The notes under the pieces were generated by a model. It made no database searches. It was not told the DNA's origin and worked only from the letters and a program-made list of their open reading frames with translations. Below are positions 13,528-20,216 of a stretch of DNA of 20,403 bases, in pieces. The stretch lies in contig CALLAV010000058.1 of assembly GCA_938001995.1 (NCBI GenBank), positions 1-20,403 of the forward strand, read 5' to 3'. Position 1 is the first letter of the stretch. Every line of letters starts with the position of its first letter. This DNA comes from an uncultured Amylibacter sp. (GTDB lineage: Bacteria; Pseudomonadota; Alphaproteobacteria; Rhodobacterales; Rhodobacteraceae). The translations under genes and the position numbers were made by a program.

Positions 13528-15213
13528 TTACTTTTGAATTGGGATTTGACCAGAGGGCCACTTCATTTCGTAGCCGAAATTCACAACTTCTGTGTCCCCT
13601 GCACCAAGATCGATATCCCAGACCAGAACACCCCTTTTGCCATCGCGGTTTTCGTCTGATGGGCGCGGGTTGGCGGCCATGCGGATCACGAGGTCTTCGT
13701 TTTCGGATGTAGGGATCACGTCAAGGAGTTTGGTGGGCATGTCATAACTGAGGGATGAAATGACCGTGGTGCGGAAAGCGCGGTTCACTTCGGACTTGGC
13801 CGAGATAAAGCCGCTGTCACCTTCTTCCACGGACAGTGTGTCGCGTTTGATTTGGATGCCGTACAGCGGGCCGAGGCCGATGGCTTCGTCTTGGTTCGGG
13901 ACGAGTTTGGGAAGGCGTGTTTCGCCAATCAGCGTTCCATCGCGATGGAGTTTGACAGGCCCGGCTAGGATCACGCCGCCGGTTTCGTTTTTGAGATCGG
14001 TGTAAAGGAAAGCGTTTTCTTCGTTCGCGGCGTTGGCCATAGCGTAGAGGTCCACATCGAAGGAAAGCGTGTCGATATTGAAAGACGACGAGTCGGTCGT
14101 CCAGTCGATGCTGTTCTTACCGCCGAGCGTGAACAGGAGAGTTTGACCTGCGAAGGAAGAGGTGTTTCCAGATTGCTCTTCTTCGATGCTCAAGGCTATG
14201 GGTTCTGCGGCCATGTCACTCGCCATTTCGCGGCTGTAGGATGCGCCGCTAACGGATTTGCGTTTTTGTAGGCGGGATTCGTCGATCAATGTTTGGATGA
14301 CGGGCCACGGAATGCGCGTATCTGTGCGATCAGACAGGCTGGCGGTGGACAGGGTGATATCGACAGCGCCCCACGCATCGAGCGGTTTGATCCCTGCTCT
14401 GCCTACGGAAACGGTCGCTTCGCGATGTAGGAGCAATGTACCATCGGTGCCGTCTTGGGTCAGTTCAGCAGTATAGGTCGGGGACCAATAGGCGGCCTCT
14501 AGGTTGTCAAACTCGACTTTGGCGGTTTGTGCCTGCGTGACTTCGATCTGGGTGGTGACTTGGATCAGGTCTTGGTGTGCGTCTGGTTTCAGGGAGGACA
14601 AAACGTCAGCGGCGTGCTGTGTGTCTTTGCGCAGTTTTTCGCGTTGGGGTTCCATGGCGAGCAGTTCGGTTTTTGCCGTAGAAAGCGCGAGGGTCGCTGT
14701 TTTAGTGGTGTCTGCAAGTGCCGTGGCGACGGCCACAAGTTGTTCTGCGTTGATGCCGTTTTCAGGTGTGCCAAAGCCTTTTTCTGCTGTGACGGCGAGC
14801 AGTTTCAATTGTGTCTGCGCGGCGGTGATTTCGGCCTGTTTCACTTCATAGGTTTGTTCAAACGCGCGCTGGGCAGCCTGCGCTGTTTCAAACGCGGTTT
14901 GTGCCGTGGTTTGTTCGGCAGAGGGTTCGATCCGGATCGGTTTGGCGTGCTCACTGGTAGTGGACTGGGCCACGATGCGCACGGATGCGGGATCGCCGAT
15001 GCGGGTGTCGAGCACAGTATCGCTGTAGCCTGCCGCGGGCAGGAATGAGATCAGCGTATGGCGGCCAGGGGTGAGTGCGAGTTCTGAGGTGTAGGTGACC
15101 ACGCCGCCGTTTCCTGTGATCAGGGCTGCGGTCACGTCTGTGTCCAATTCGAATGTGTCGGCAAAGGCAGGAAGGGCGGTGGTAAGAAGAAGGCCAGCAA
15201 TCAGGGGTCGCAT
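13528..15213 (-). CDS. DUF4139 domain protein (MuiA-like), exported
   Basis: A 561-residue exported protein of the mucoidy-inhibitor-A / DUF4139 type, a family of unknown biochemical role. The signal peptide ends at about residue 18 (PAFA-DTFELDTDV). An N-terminal beta-rich DUF4140-like part (20-95) is followed by a long Ala/Gln/Glu-rich coiled-coil stretch (about 97-240). The DUF4139 part opens with AYWSPTYTAEL (241-251) and runs to the end, including ALSIEEEQSGNTSSF and EEGDSGFISAKSEVNRAFRT; it ends with NFGYEMKWPSGQIPIQK. The first ATG, at 15211-15213, gives a clean signal peptide; a TTG four codons earlier is in frame. The four-Cys paralogues lie on both sides on the same strand, so an envelope link between them is possible but not shown. 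Confidence 0.87.
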   Translation of the reverse strand: MRPLIAGLLLTTALPAFADTFELDTDVTAALITGNGGVVTYTSELALTPGRHTLISFLPAAGYSDTVLDTRIGDPASVRIVAQSTTSEHAKPIRIEPSAEQTTAQTAFETAQAAQRAFEQTYEVKQAEITAAQTQLKLLAVTAEKGFGTPENGINAEQLVAVATALADTTKTATLALSTAKTELLAMEPQREKLRKDTQHAADVLSSLKPDAHQDLIQVTTQIEVTQAQTAKVEFDNLEAAYWSPTYTAELTQDGTDGTLLLHREATVSVGRAGIKPLDAWGAVDITLSTASLSDRTDTRIPWPVIQTLIDESRLQKRKSVSGASYSREMASDMAAEPIALSIEEEQSGNTSSFAGQTLLFTLGGKNSIDWTTDSSSFNIDTLSFDVDLYAMANAANEENAFLYTDLKNETGGVILAGPVKLHRDGTLIGETRLPKLVPNQDEAIGLGPLYGIQIKRDTLSVEEGDSGFISAKSEVNRAFRTTVISSLSYDMPTKLLDVIPTSENEDLVIRMAANPRPSDENRDGKRGVLVWDIDLGAGDTEVVNFGYEMKWPSGQIPIQK

Positions 15214-15296
15214 TATCAATTCCAATCGGTTGTTCTGTAAACATGGTACGCTGTGTGCCGAGGAAACCTCAACACACGCAATATTTCAGACGCGCG

Positions 15297-15310
15297 GGAT
15301 CGCGCGATCC
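15297..15310. promoter_or_regulatory. 14-bp perfect palindrome upstream of the DUF4139 gene
   Basis: GGATCGCGCGATCC is self-complementary over its whole length. It sits between the paralogue 3 stop and the DUF4139 start, 84 bases before the latter. It could be a protein-binding site or a short terminator stem (GGATC/GATCC, loop GCGC) without a T-tail. Confidence 0.3.
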
Positions 15311-15331
15311 TTGGAAATTGTTTTGACAACT

Positions 15332-15697
15332 TTATTTTTTGCTGACGGTTCCGATGACAACGCACCATGCCAGCCCGCCGTTTTCACGTGCGCAATTTAC
15401 CAGTGCGCGGGTGGTGGCCATAACCTTTACCTTGGCATGAGAGGCGGCATAAAGTTTAGAGCTGCGGTCGATATCAAAACAGGTCGCGGCGGCCTGTTCG
15501 GATGAGATTCTCGTGACGTAGGCGGTGTATTGTGTTTCGTCTTTGGCCCAATGTTCCAAACGGTGTTTGGTTTTCGCGCAAATGTTTTTCGGCACTTCTA
15601 GGATCAAGCCGCCGCCGCTGTGAGCGTCGGCGAGCAGTGATGTCGTGCTGAGTGTGAGGGCCGCACAGATGGCCGCTGTTTTGATCTGAAAGGTCAT
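15332..15697 (-). CDS. Secreted four-cysteine protein, paralogue 3 (divergent)
   Basis: A 121-residue exported protein. The signal peptide ends at about residue 23 (SLLA-DAHSGG). It keeps all four mature cysteines (40, 73, 102, 112) at nearly the same spacing as paralogues 1 and 2, and the motifs PKNICAKT, LEHWAKDETQYTAYV and ALVNCARENGGLAWCVVIGTV. The middle (residues 64-95) differs strongly and the CGE-G motif is lost. Start ATG at 15695-15697 with AGGGGAA upstream. An AGCTGA/TCAGCT inverted repeat (15735-15755) lies in the leader. The DUF4139 gene follows on the same strand after 118 bases. Confidence 0.83.
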   Translation of the reverse strand: MTFQIKTAAICAALTLSTTSLLADAHSGGGLILEVPKNICAKTKHRLEHWAKDETQYTAYVTRISSEQAAATCFDIDRSSKLYAASHAKVKVMATTRALVNCARENGGLAWCVVIGTVSKK

Positions 15698-15805
15698 AAT
15701 TTTTCCCCTGATTCATTTCCCAAAAATAAATTTTAGCTGATCTAAAGCGTCAGCTTGGGGGAAAGGTTAACAGAAGAAAACAGCGGTGCAATTAATTTAA
15801 ACGCA

Positions 15806-15837
15806 AAGAAGGCGGGCCGTTGCGGGCCCGCCTTCTT
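15806..15837 (-). terminator. Intrinsic terminator of asd
   Basis: AAGAAGGCGGGCC (15806-15818) pairs with GGCCCGCCTTCTT (15825-15837), 13 perfect pairs with a 6-base loop. On the minus strand it is followed by TGCGTTTAAATT. It lies 27 bases beyond the asd stop. Confidence 0.8.
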
Positions 15838-15864
15838 GTTCGATCTTCTTAAACTTTGGCTTGA

Positions 15865-16887
15865 TTAGCCCTTTTTCAGAACCCGACGGCCCAACAGCTC
15901 TGCGATTTGCACGGCGTTAAGGGCCGCGCCTTTGCGCAGGTTGTCGGACACGCACCACAGGTTTATGCCGTTGTCGATCGTGCTGTCCTGACGGATGCGG
16001 GAAATGTAGGTGGCGTATTCGCCAACACATTCGCGCGGAGTCATGTATCCGCCGTCTTCGCGTTTATCGATCACCATGATGCCCGGTGCTTCGCGCAGGA
16101 TTTCACGGGCTTCGTCTTCGTCTAGGAAGTCTTCGAATTCGATGTTGATCGCTTCCGAATGGCCGACCATCACAGGGACACGCACGCAGGTGGCGGTAAC
16201 TTTGATGTTTTTGTCGACGATCTTTTTCGTTTCGGCGACCATTTTCCATTCTTCTTTGGTTTCGCCAGAATCCATGAACACGTCGATGTGTGGGATCACG
16301 TTAAAGGCGATGTCTTTGGTGAAGATGCCCGCGGGCAATTCTTGGCCCGGGACATACATGCCTTTGGTTTGACGCCACAATTCGTCCATGCCCTGTTTGC
16401 CAGAGCCTGAAACGGATTGGTACGTGGATACAACAACGCGTTTGATTGTGGCGCGGTCGTGCAAAGGTTTCAACGCGACAACCATCTGTGCAGTTGAGCA
16501 GTTCGGGTTCGCGATGATGTTCTTTTTGGAATAATCCATGATCGCGTCAGGGTTACATTCTGGCACGATCAGCGGCACATCTTGATCATAGCGGTAGAGC
16601 GAGGAGTTATCGATGACGATACAGCCTGCTTTGGCCGCGATGGGTGCGTATTGTTTGGTTGCTTCGGAGCCAACTGCGAAAAGCGCAATGTCCCAGCCCG
16701 TGAAATCGAAGGTGTCCAAGTCCTCCGTCTTCAACGTCTTGTCGCCAAAGCCGCATTCCGTACCCTTGCTCTTGCGCGATGCAAGCGCTGCAATTTCGTC
16801 TACGGGGAACTGGCGTTCAGCCAGTATGTTCAGCATTTCGCGGCCCACATTACCTGTGGCGCCTACGACAACAACACGGTAGCCCAT
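15865..16887 (-). CDS. asd: Aspartate-semialdehyde dehydrogenase
   Basis: Reduces aspartyl phosphate to aspartate semialdehyde with NADPH in the cytoplasm, the branch point to lysine/diaminopimelate, threonine and methionine. The protein has 340 residues. The NADP-binding turn GATGNVGREML (9-19) is followed by ALASRKSKG, DNSSLYRYD, and the active-site NPNCSTAQ with nucleophile Cys130. TYQSVSGSGKQGMDEL gives Gln157, and RVPVMVGHSEAINIEFE gives Arg236 and His243. All catalytic residues are present. Start ATG at 16885-16887 with AGGAGA upstream. It appears to be a single-gene unit ended by the strong hairpin at 15806-15837. Confidence 0.97.
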   Translation of the reverse strand: MGYRVVVVGATGNVGREMLNILAERQFPVDEIAALASRKSKGTECGFGDKTLKTEDLDTFDFTGWDIALFAVGSEATKQYAPIAAKAGCIVIDNSSLYRYDQDVPLIVPECNPDAIMDYSKKNIIANPNCSTAQMVVALKPLHDRATIKRVVVSTYQSVSGSGKQGMDELWRQTKGMYVPGQELPAGIFTKDIAFNVIPHIDVFMDSGETKEEWKMVAETKKIVDKNIKVTATCVRVPVMVGHSEAINIEFEDFLDEDEAREILREAPGIMVIDKREDGGYMTPRECVGEYATYISRIRQDSTIDNGINLWCVSDNLRKGAALNAVQIAELLGRRVLKKG

Positions 16888-16967
16888 GTTTTATTCTCCT
16901 AGGTTATAGTTTGGACAATCCCCTGATGGGGACGAAGGGCACTTAGCGCGGATTACGGACAAGTGAA

Positions 16968-16997
16968 ATGCCTTTGGCATGATTTCTTGTTAACAAG
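16968..16997. promoter_or_regulatory. Two inverted repeats before the 17021 gene
   Basis: ATGCC-TTT-GGCAT (16968-16980) is followed by the 12-bp perfect palindrome CTTGTTAACAAG (16986-16997), which ends 9 bases before the AGGAG ribosome site. Such symmetry in the 133-base divergent region between asd and the 17021 gene suggests an operator; this is inference. Confidence 0.35.
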
Positions 16998-17020
16998 GCC
17001 GTCAAAAGGAGTGATTTGCG

Positions 17021-17374
17021 ATGAAATTAGCTGTTTTGGCAACGGTCGGTGTGGTTTTGGCAGGGGCGGCGCTGGCTGATTCTGCTGTGGTGACGGATGT
17101 GAAGGCTCAGAAATCTGGTGGCACATGGTCGTTTTCCGTAACAATCGCGCATGGCGACGAAGGTTGGGAGCATTACGCCGATGGCTGGGGTGTGTATCTG
17201 GAAGATGGCACAGAGCTGGGGTATCGCGTGCTGCATCATCCGCATGTGAATGAGCAGCCGTTCACGCGATCCCTGAACGGAGTGAAGGTGCCTGCGGGTG
17301 TAAAGCAGGTTTTAATTGTGCCGCGTGACAGCAAGCATGGGACGGGTGACGGTTTTTTGGTGGCGCTGGAGTAA
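17021..17374 (+). CDS. Small secreted beta-rich protein of unknown function
   Basis: A 117-residue exported protein. The signal peptide ends at about residue 19 (GAALA-DSAVV). The mature part is predicted beta-rich with no cysteine. Distinctive segments are SFSVTIAHGDEGWEHYADGW, LGYRVLHHPHVNEQPFTRSL and VLIVPRDSKHGTGDGF. I believe close homologues occur as uncharacterised proteins in other Rhodobacterales, from memory, not a search. The His-rich patch HHPHVNEQPF could bind metal, but this is a guess. Start ATG at 17021 with AGGAG at 17007-17011. No terminator is visible after it. Confidence 0.8.
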   Translation: MKLAVLATVGVVLAGAALADSAVVTDVKAQKSGGTWSFSVTIAHGDEGWEHYADGWGVYLEDGTELGYRVLHHPHVNEQPFTRSLNGVKVPAGVKQVLIVPRDSKHGTGDGFLVALE

Positions 17375-17596
17375 CGCCCAGCAGATTCAATTCTAGGTAA
17401 AGTGGCAGTATTTAGAACTCGCCTGTTTACGCAATACACTTGTTTTTCACCGAAGTTTCCGTGGCGTTAATCTGGGCAAAACCGAAAGAATCGCTTCAGA
17501 GGCATTGCAACAAGGGGACTGTGTTCACACGTGGTGGGCATGGGAAGTTGTTCGGTTTGCTGTCGCGCTGAACGTGTAAGAATTTGGGGTACTGAT

Positions 17597-17683
17597 ATGA
17601 CACTGCTGTTTGCAACGGCCTTTGTGATGGGCTTGATCGTGGGATTTGCCCTGCTGGCCGTGATGCTGGCGTTCTACGGCTGA
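17597..17683 (+). CDS. 28-residue single-span membrane peptide (putative)
   Basis: An ORF for MTLLFATAFVMGLIVGFALL followed by AVMLAFYG, entirely hydrophobic and of the length of one membrane span. GGGGT at 17586-17590 lies 6 bases before the ATG. Its last 10 bases overlap, tail to tail, the 3' end of the GNAT gene. Its sequence is not simply a shadow of that gene, since 77 of its 87 bases lie outside it. Similar tiny spans serve as subunits of respiratory or transport complexes, but I recognise no specific one. The preceding gap 17375-17596 holds no other gene I can see. Confidence 0.5.
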   Translation: MTLLFATAFVMGLIVGFALLAVMLAFYG

Positions 17684-18114
17684 TCTAGAAGTCGTTCCAT
17701 ATCGCGGTGCGGAATACCCGCATCCATGTATTCGGTTCCGTAAGCGGTGAAGCCGAGTTTTTCATAAAATGGCAGGGCGTAGGTTTGTGCTCCTAGGAAC
17801 AGGCGGCTCGCCAATTTTGTCTGTGCCACGTGGTCCACAACAAAACGGATCAGGTCTGCGCCGTAATTCTTGCCGCGATATTCACGGGACACGCAAACCC
17901 GTTGGATTTTTACAGAACCATCTTTGATTTGAAACCGTGCTGTTCCGATAGGAACGTCGTTCAGTTTGGCGATGATGTGTGTGCAGTGGTCATCCTCGCC
18001 GTCGATTTCATCCGCTTCGGTCACGCCTTGCTCGCCCATGAACACCGCACGGCGCAGGGCAAAGCAAGACGCCACATCGGCGGCGTCTTGGGCGATTTTG
18101 ATGTCGAGGGACAA
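17674..18114 (-). CDS. GNAT family N-acetyltransferase
   Basis: A 146-residue cytosolic acetyltransferase. CFALRRAVFMGEQGVTEADE, then IDGEDDHCTHIIA, is the N-terminal pattern of the ElaA/YjcF-like GNAT group. VKIQRVCVSREYRGKNYGADLIRF contains the acetyl-CoA pyrophosphate loop (R/Q-x-x-G-x-G/A equivalent, YRGKNYGADL). ALPFYEKLGFTAYGTEYMDAGIPHRDM is the usual C-terminal motif. The first possible start is TTG at 18112-18114, three bases after the SDR stop; no ATG precedes the conserved region except beyond a stop, so TTG with translational coupling to the SDR gene is likely. The substrate is unknown. Confidence 0.88.
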   Translation of the reverse strand: MSLDIKIAQDAADVASCFALRRAVFMGEQGVTEADEIDGEDDHCTHIIAKLNDVPIGTARFQIKDGSVKIQRVCVSREYRGKNYGADLIRFVVDHVAQTKLASRLFLGAQTYALPFYEKLGFTAYGTEYMDAGIPHRDMERLLDQP

Positions 18115-18117
18115 GGC

Positions 18118-18933
18118 TTACATGGCCGCGCCGAAGAGGTTGCCGCCTGTGATCACGTGGATGCCACCATCCAGCGGCAGGATCGCGCCTGTAACGTATG
18201 CGCCAGCAGGGGAGCAGAGGAACAGGGACGCGCCTTGGATGTCGGAGGGTTTACCGATACGGCCAAGGGGGACATCGCCGCCGACGGCTTTGGCTTGTTC
18301 TTCCTTCGCGGTGGCGAAGGCGGTCATTTTGGATTGGAAGGGTCCCGGAGCCAGTGCGTTGACGGTGACGCGGTGGCCTGCCAGCTCTTTGCCGAGGATG
18401 GCTGTGAGGTGGTGCACGGCGGCCTTGGAGGCGGAGTAGCTGTAAGCGCCATCGGCCAGTGGATGTTTGCCCATCACAGAGCCGAGGTTGAGGACGCGCG
18501 AGGGGTCTTCGTCGCTGGCGGTTTTGATCAAGAGGGGCAGGAGTTGTTGTGTGAGGTGGGCAAGGCCCGCCACGTTCACGTTCATCACCTTTTCCCATGC
18601 GGAATGTGGGAATTGGCCCAGCGGTGCGCCCCAGCTGATGCCTGCGTTGTTTACGAGGATGTTGAGTGTGTCGGTGCGCGAAGTGACTTCGGCGACGATG
18701 GCGTCGATGCCCTCTTCTGAGGAAACGTCGCCAGAGAATGCTTCGACACTGCCAGACGGGTTTGTGCCGTTGATCTGTGCGGCGGCTTCTTCCACTTGGT
18801 GCAATTTGCGCGAACAGATGATGACGCGTGCCCCTGCGTGGGCAAAGCCGTGGGCCATCATGGCGCCAATGCCAGAGCCGCCCCCTGTGATAAGCGCTGT
18901 TTTGCCAGAAAGGCCGAAAAGTTCGTTGAGCAT
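18118..18933 (-). CDS. SDR family NAD(P)-dependent oxidoreductase
   Basis: A 271-residue classical short-chain dehydrogenase. TGGGSGIGAMMAHGFA is the cofactor-binding glycine motif, ILVNNAGISWG the NNAG motif, VLNLGSVMG holds the catalytic Ser, and YSYSASKAAVH the Tyr-x-x-x-Lys pair. VNALAPGPFQSKM and YVTGAILPLDGG complete the family pattern. The length is typical. Start ATG at 18931-18933 with AGGAC upstream; a longer frame to 19071 overlaps the divergent MDR gene and is rejected. The GNAT gene follows 3 bases downstream. The substrate cannot be told; fatty-acid or beta-oxidation relatives are common. Confidence 0.92.
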   Translation of the reverse strand: MLNELFGLSGKTALITGGGSGIGAMMAHGFAHAGARVIICSRKLHQVEEAAAQINGTNPSGSVEAFSGDVSSEEGIDAIVAEVTSRTDTLNILVNNAGISWGAPLGQFPHSAWEKVMNVNVAGLAHLTQQLLPLLIKTASDEDPSRVLNLGSVMGKHPLADGAYSYSASKAAVHHLTAILGKELAGHRVTVNALAPGPFQSKMTAFATAKEEQAKAVGGDVPLGRIGKPSDIQGASLFLCSPAGAYVTGAILPLDGGIHVITGGNLFGAAM

Positions 18934-19046
18934 GGTTCTGTCCTTTGTTCCGTAGCGGATTTGTTGACAGTCTAGGCGCTGGGCTATTGTGATGCCAAGC
19001 AAATTGCCGCGCGAATACGCGGCGTCACATGAAAAGGACCAGCGCC

Positions 19047-20066
19047 ATGAGCGATCTTCCAAGCGAAACATTTTCCGTTATTCAAAAACTCGATGGGTAT
19101 TCTGGCCGATCCGAAGGGCCGATGATTGCCGACGCGGCGGAGTATCTGAGCGACGGGATGCTGCCGATGCCCAAACCGGGTAAAGGGCAAGTGTTGATTA
19201 AGCTGCGCATGGCGTCGGTGAACCCGTCGGATTTGCATTTCATTAAGGGTGAATACGGTCAGCCACGCGAGCAAGGGAAGGCGGCAGGGTTTGAAGGCTG
19301 CGGTGATGTCGTGGCGGCAGGCGAAGGCGCCGAGAATTTGGTTGGGCAGCGCGTGGCGTTTGTGACGACGGGGGCGTGGTCGGAATACTGCGTGACCATG
19401 GCGATGATGTGCATTCCGTTGCATCCCTCTGTGAAGGACGAGGATGGCGCGGCGCAAATTGTGAACCCGCTGACCGCTGTAGGTATGGTCGATATCGCAG
19501 AAAAGAACGGCGATTGTTTTGTGATGTCAGCGGCGGCGAGCCAGCTCGGGAAACTGATGCTGGGACTTGCAAAGGATAAGAGCATGAAGACGATCTGTTT
19601 GGTGCGCCGCATGGATGCCGCCGAAGGATTGAAGGCGCTGGGTGCGACGGTTGTGTTGGATGTGACGGCGGATGATTTTGACGCGCAGTTTGCGGCGGCA
19701 TCACGGGAGCATAAACCGCGTGTTTTCCTTGATGCGGTGACGGATGCGATTTCGGAGCGGGTGTTTACCATGATGCCAAACCGTGCGCGCTGGGTGAGCT
19801 ATGGGAAGCTGAACCCAGAGCTGTTTCCCATGACGCAGATGGGGCAATTGATTTTCCAATCAAAGGTGATCGAAGGGTTCTGGCTGACGCCGTGGATGCA
19901 GGCCAATGGGGCGGAGATGCCGCGTTTTGCCAAAGAAGTGCAGACACGGTTTGCCGATGGCACTTGGAAGACGGATGTGGCGAAATATCTGCCGCTGCGC
20001 GAGGTGGTGTCTGGGCTGGCGGCGGCGACGCAAATCAAAGACGGGAAGATCATGATCACGCCGTGA
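19047..20066 (+). CDS. Zinc-free MDR oxidoreductase (quinone reductase-like)
   Basis: A 339-residue medium-chain dehydrogenase/reductase. KPGKGQVLIKLRMASVNPSDLHFIKG is the MDR catalytic-domain start, followed by AAGFEGCGDVVAAGEGAENLVGQRVAF. The structural zinc cysteines are absent, as in quinone oxidoreductases and enoyl-reductase relatives. The cofactor domain shows MSAAASQLGKLMLGLAK in place of the usual AAAGGVG turn, then ALGATVVLD. Start ATG at 19047 with AAAGGACC upstream; an ATG at 19029 is in frame but poorer. It is divergent from the SDR gene across 113 bases, and both leaders have AAAGGAC. It is closed by the long hairpin at 20161-20197. Confidence 0.9.
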   Translation: MSDLPSETFSVIQKLDGYSGRSEGPMIADAAEYLSDGMLPMPKPGKGQVLIKLRMASVNPSDLHFIKGEYGQPREQGKAAGFEGCGDVVAAGEGAENLVGQRVAFVTTGAWSEYCVTMAMMCIPLHPSVKDEDGAAQIVNPLTAVGMVDIAEKNGDCFVMSAAASQLGKLMLGLAKDKSMKTICLVRRMDAAEGLKALGATVVLDVTADDFDAQFAAASREHKPRVFLDAVTDAISERVFTMMPNRARWVSYGKLNPELFPMTQMGQLIFQSKVIEGFWLTPWMQANGAEMPRFAKEVQTRFADGTWKTDVAKYLPLREVVSGLAAATQIKDGKIMITP

Positions 20067-20118
20067 TTGGTGGTGTTAAAGATTTACAGACCCCTAATTA
20101 AGACCCTGCATATAAGAA

Positions 20119-20134
20119 GCGTCTTGTAAGACGC
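20119..20134 (+). other. Small hairpin after the MDR gene
   Basis: GCGTCT (20119-20124) pairs with AGACGC (20129-20134) around TGTA. Outside it ACCC (20103-20106) can pair with GGGT (20139-20142). It is part of a folded stretch from about 20091 to 20197. Confidence 0.4.
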
Positions 20135-20160
20135 GTCTGGGTTAAGGGTTTGGTAAGGAT

Positions 20161-20197
20161 AAAGAGGTTGGTGCAAGAATGTTGCGCCAGCCTCTTT
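20161..20197 (+). terminator. Long hairpin terminator downstream of the MDR gene
   Basis: A 16-pair stem, 20161-20176 with 20182-20197, has loop GAATG and just two G-U wobbles. The wobbles would be A-C mismatches on the other strand, so the structure belongs to plus-strand RNA. It is followed by GCATTTG, and AAA/TTT closes the base. It lies about 95 bases after the MDR stop. Confidence 0.7.
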
Positions 20198-20216
20198 GCA
20201 TTTGTAGGCTGACCCT

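Noticed and set aside
17830..18720. Plus-strand open frame of 296 codons
   Set aside because: It lies antisense to the GNAT and SDR genes, which have clear family motifs; the frame is open because of their codon bias.
20142..20156. CtrA binding site TTAA-N7-GTAA
   Set aside because: One mismatch to TTAA-N7-TTAA and placed inside a folded terminator region; too weak to list as a feature.
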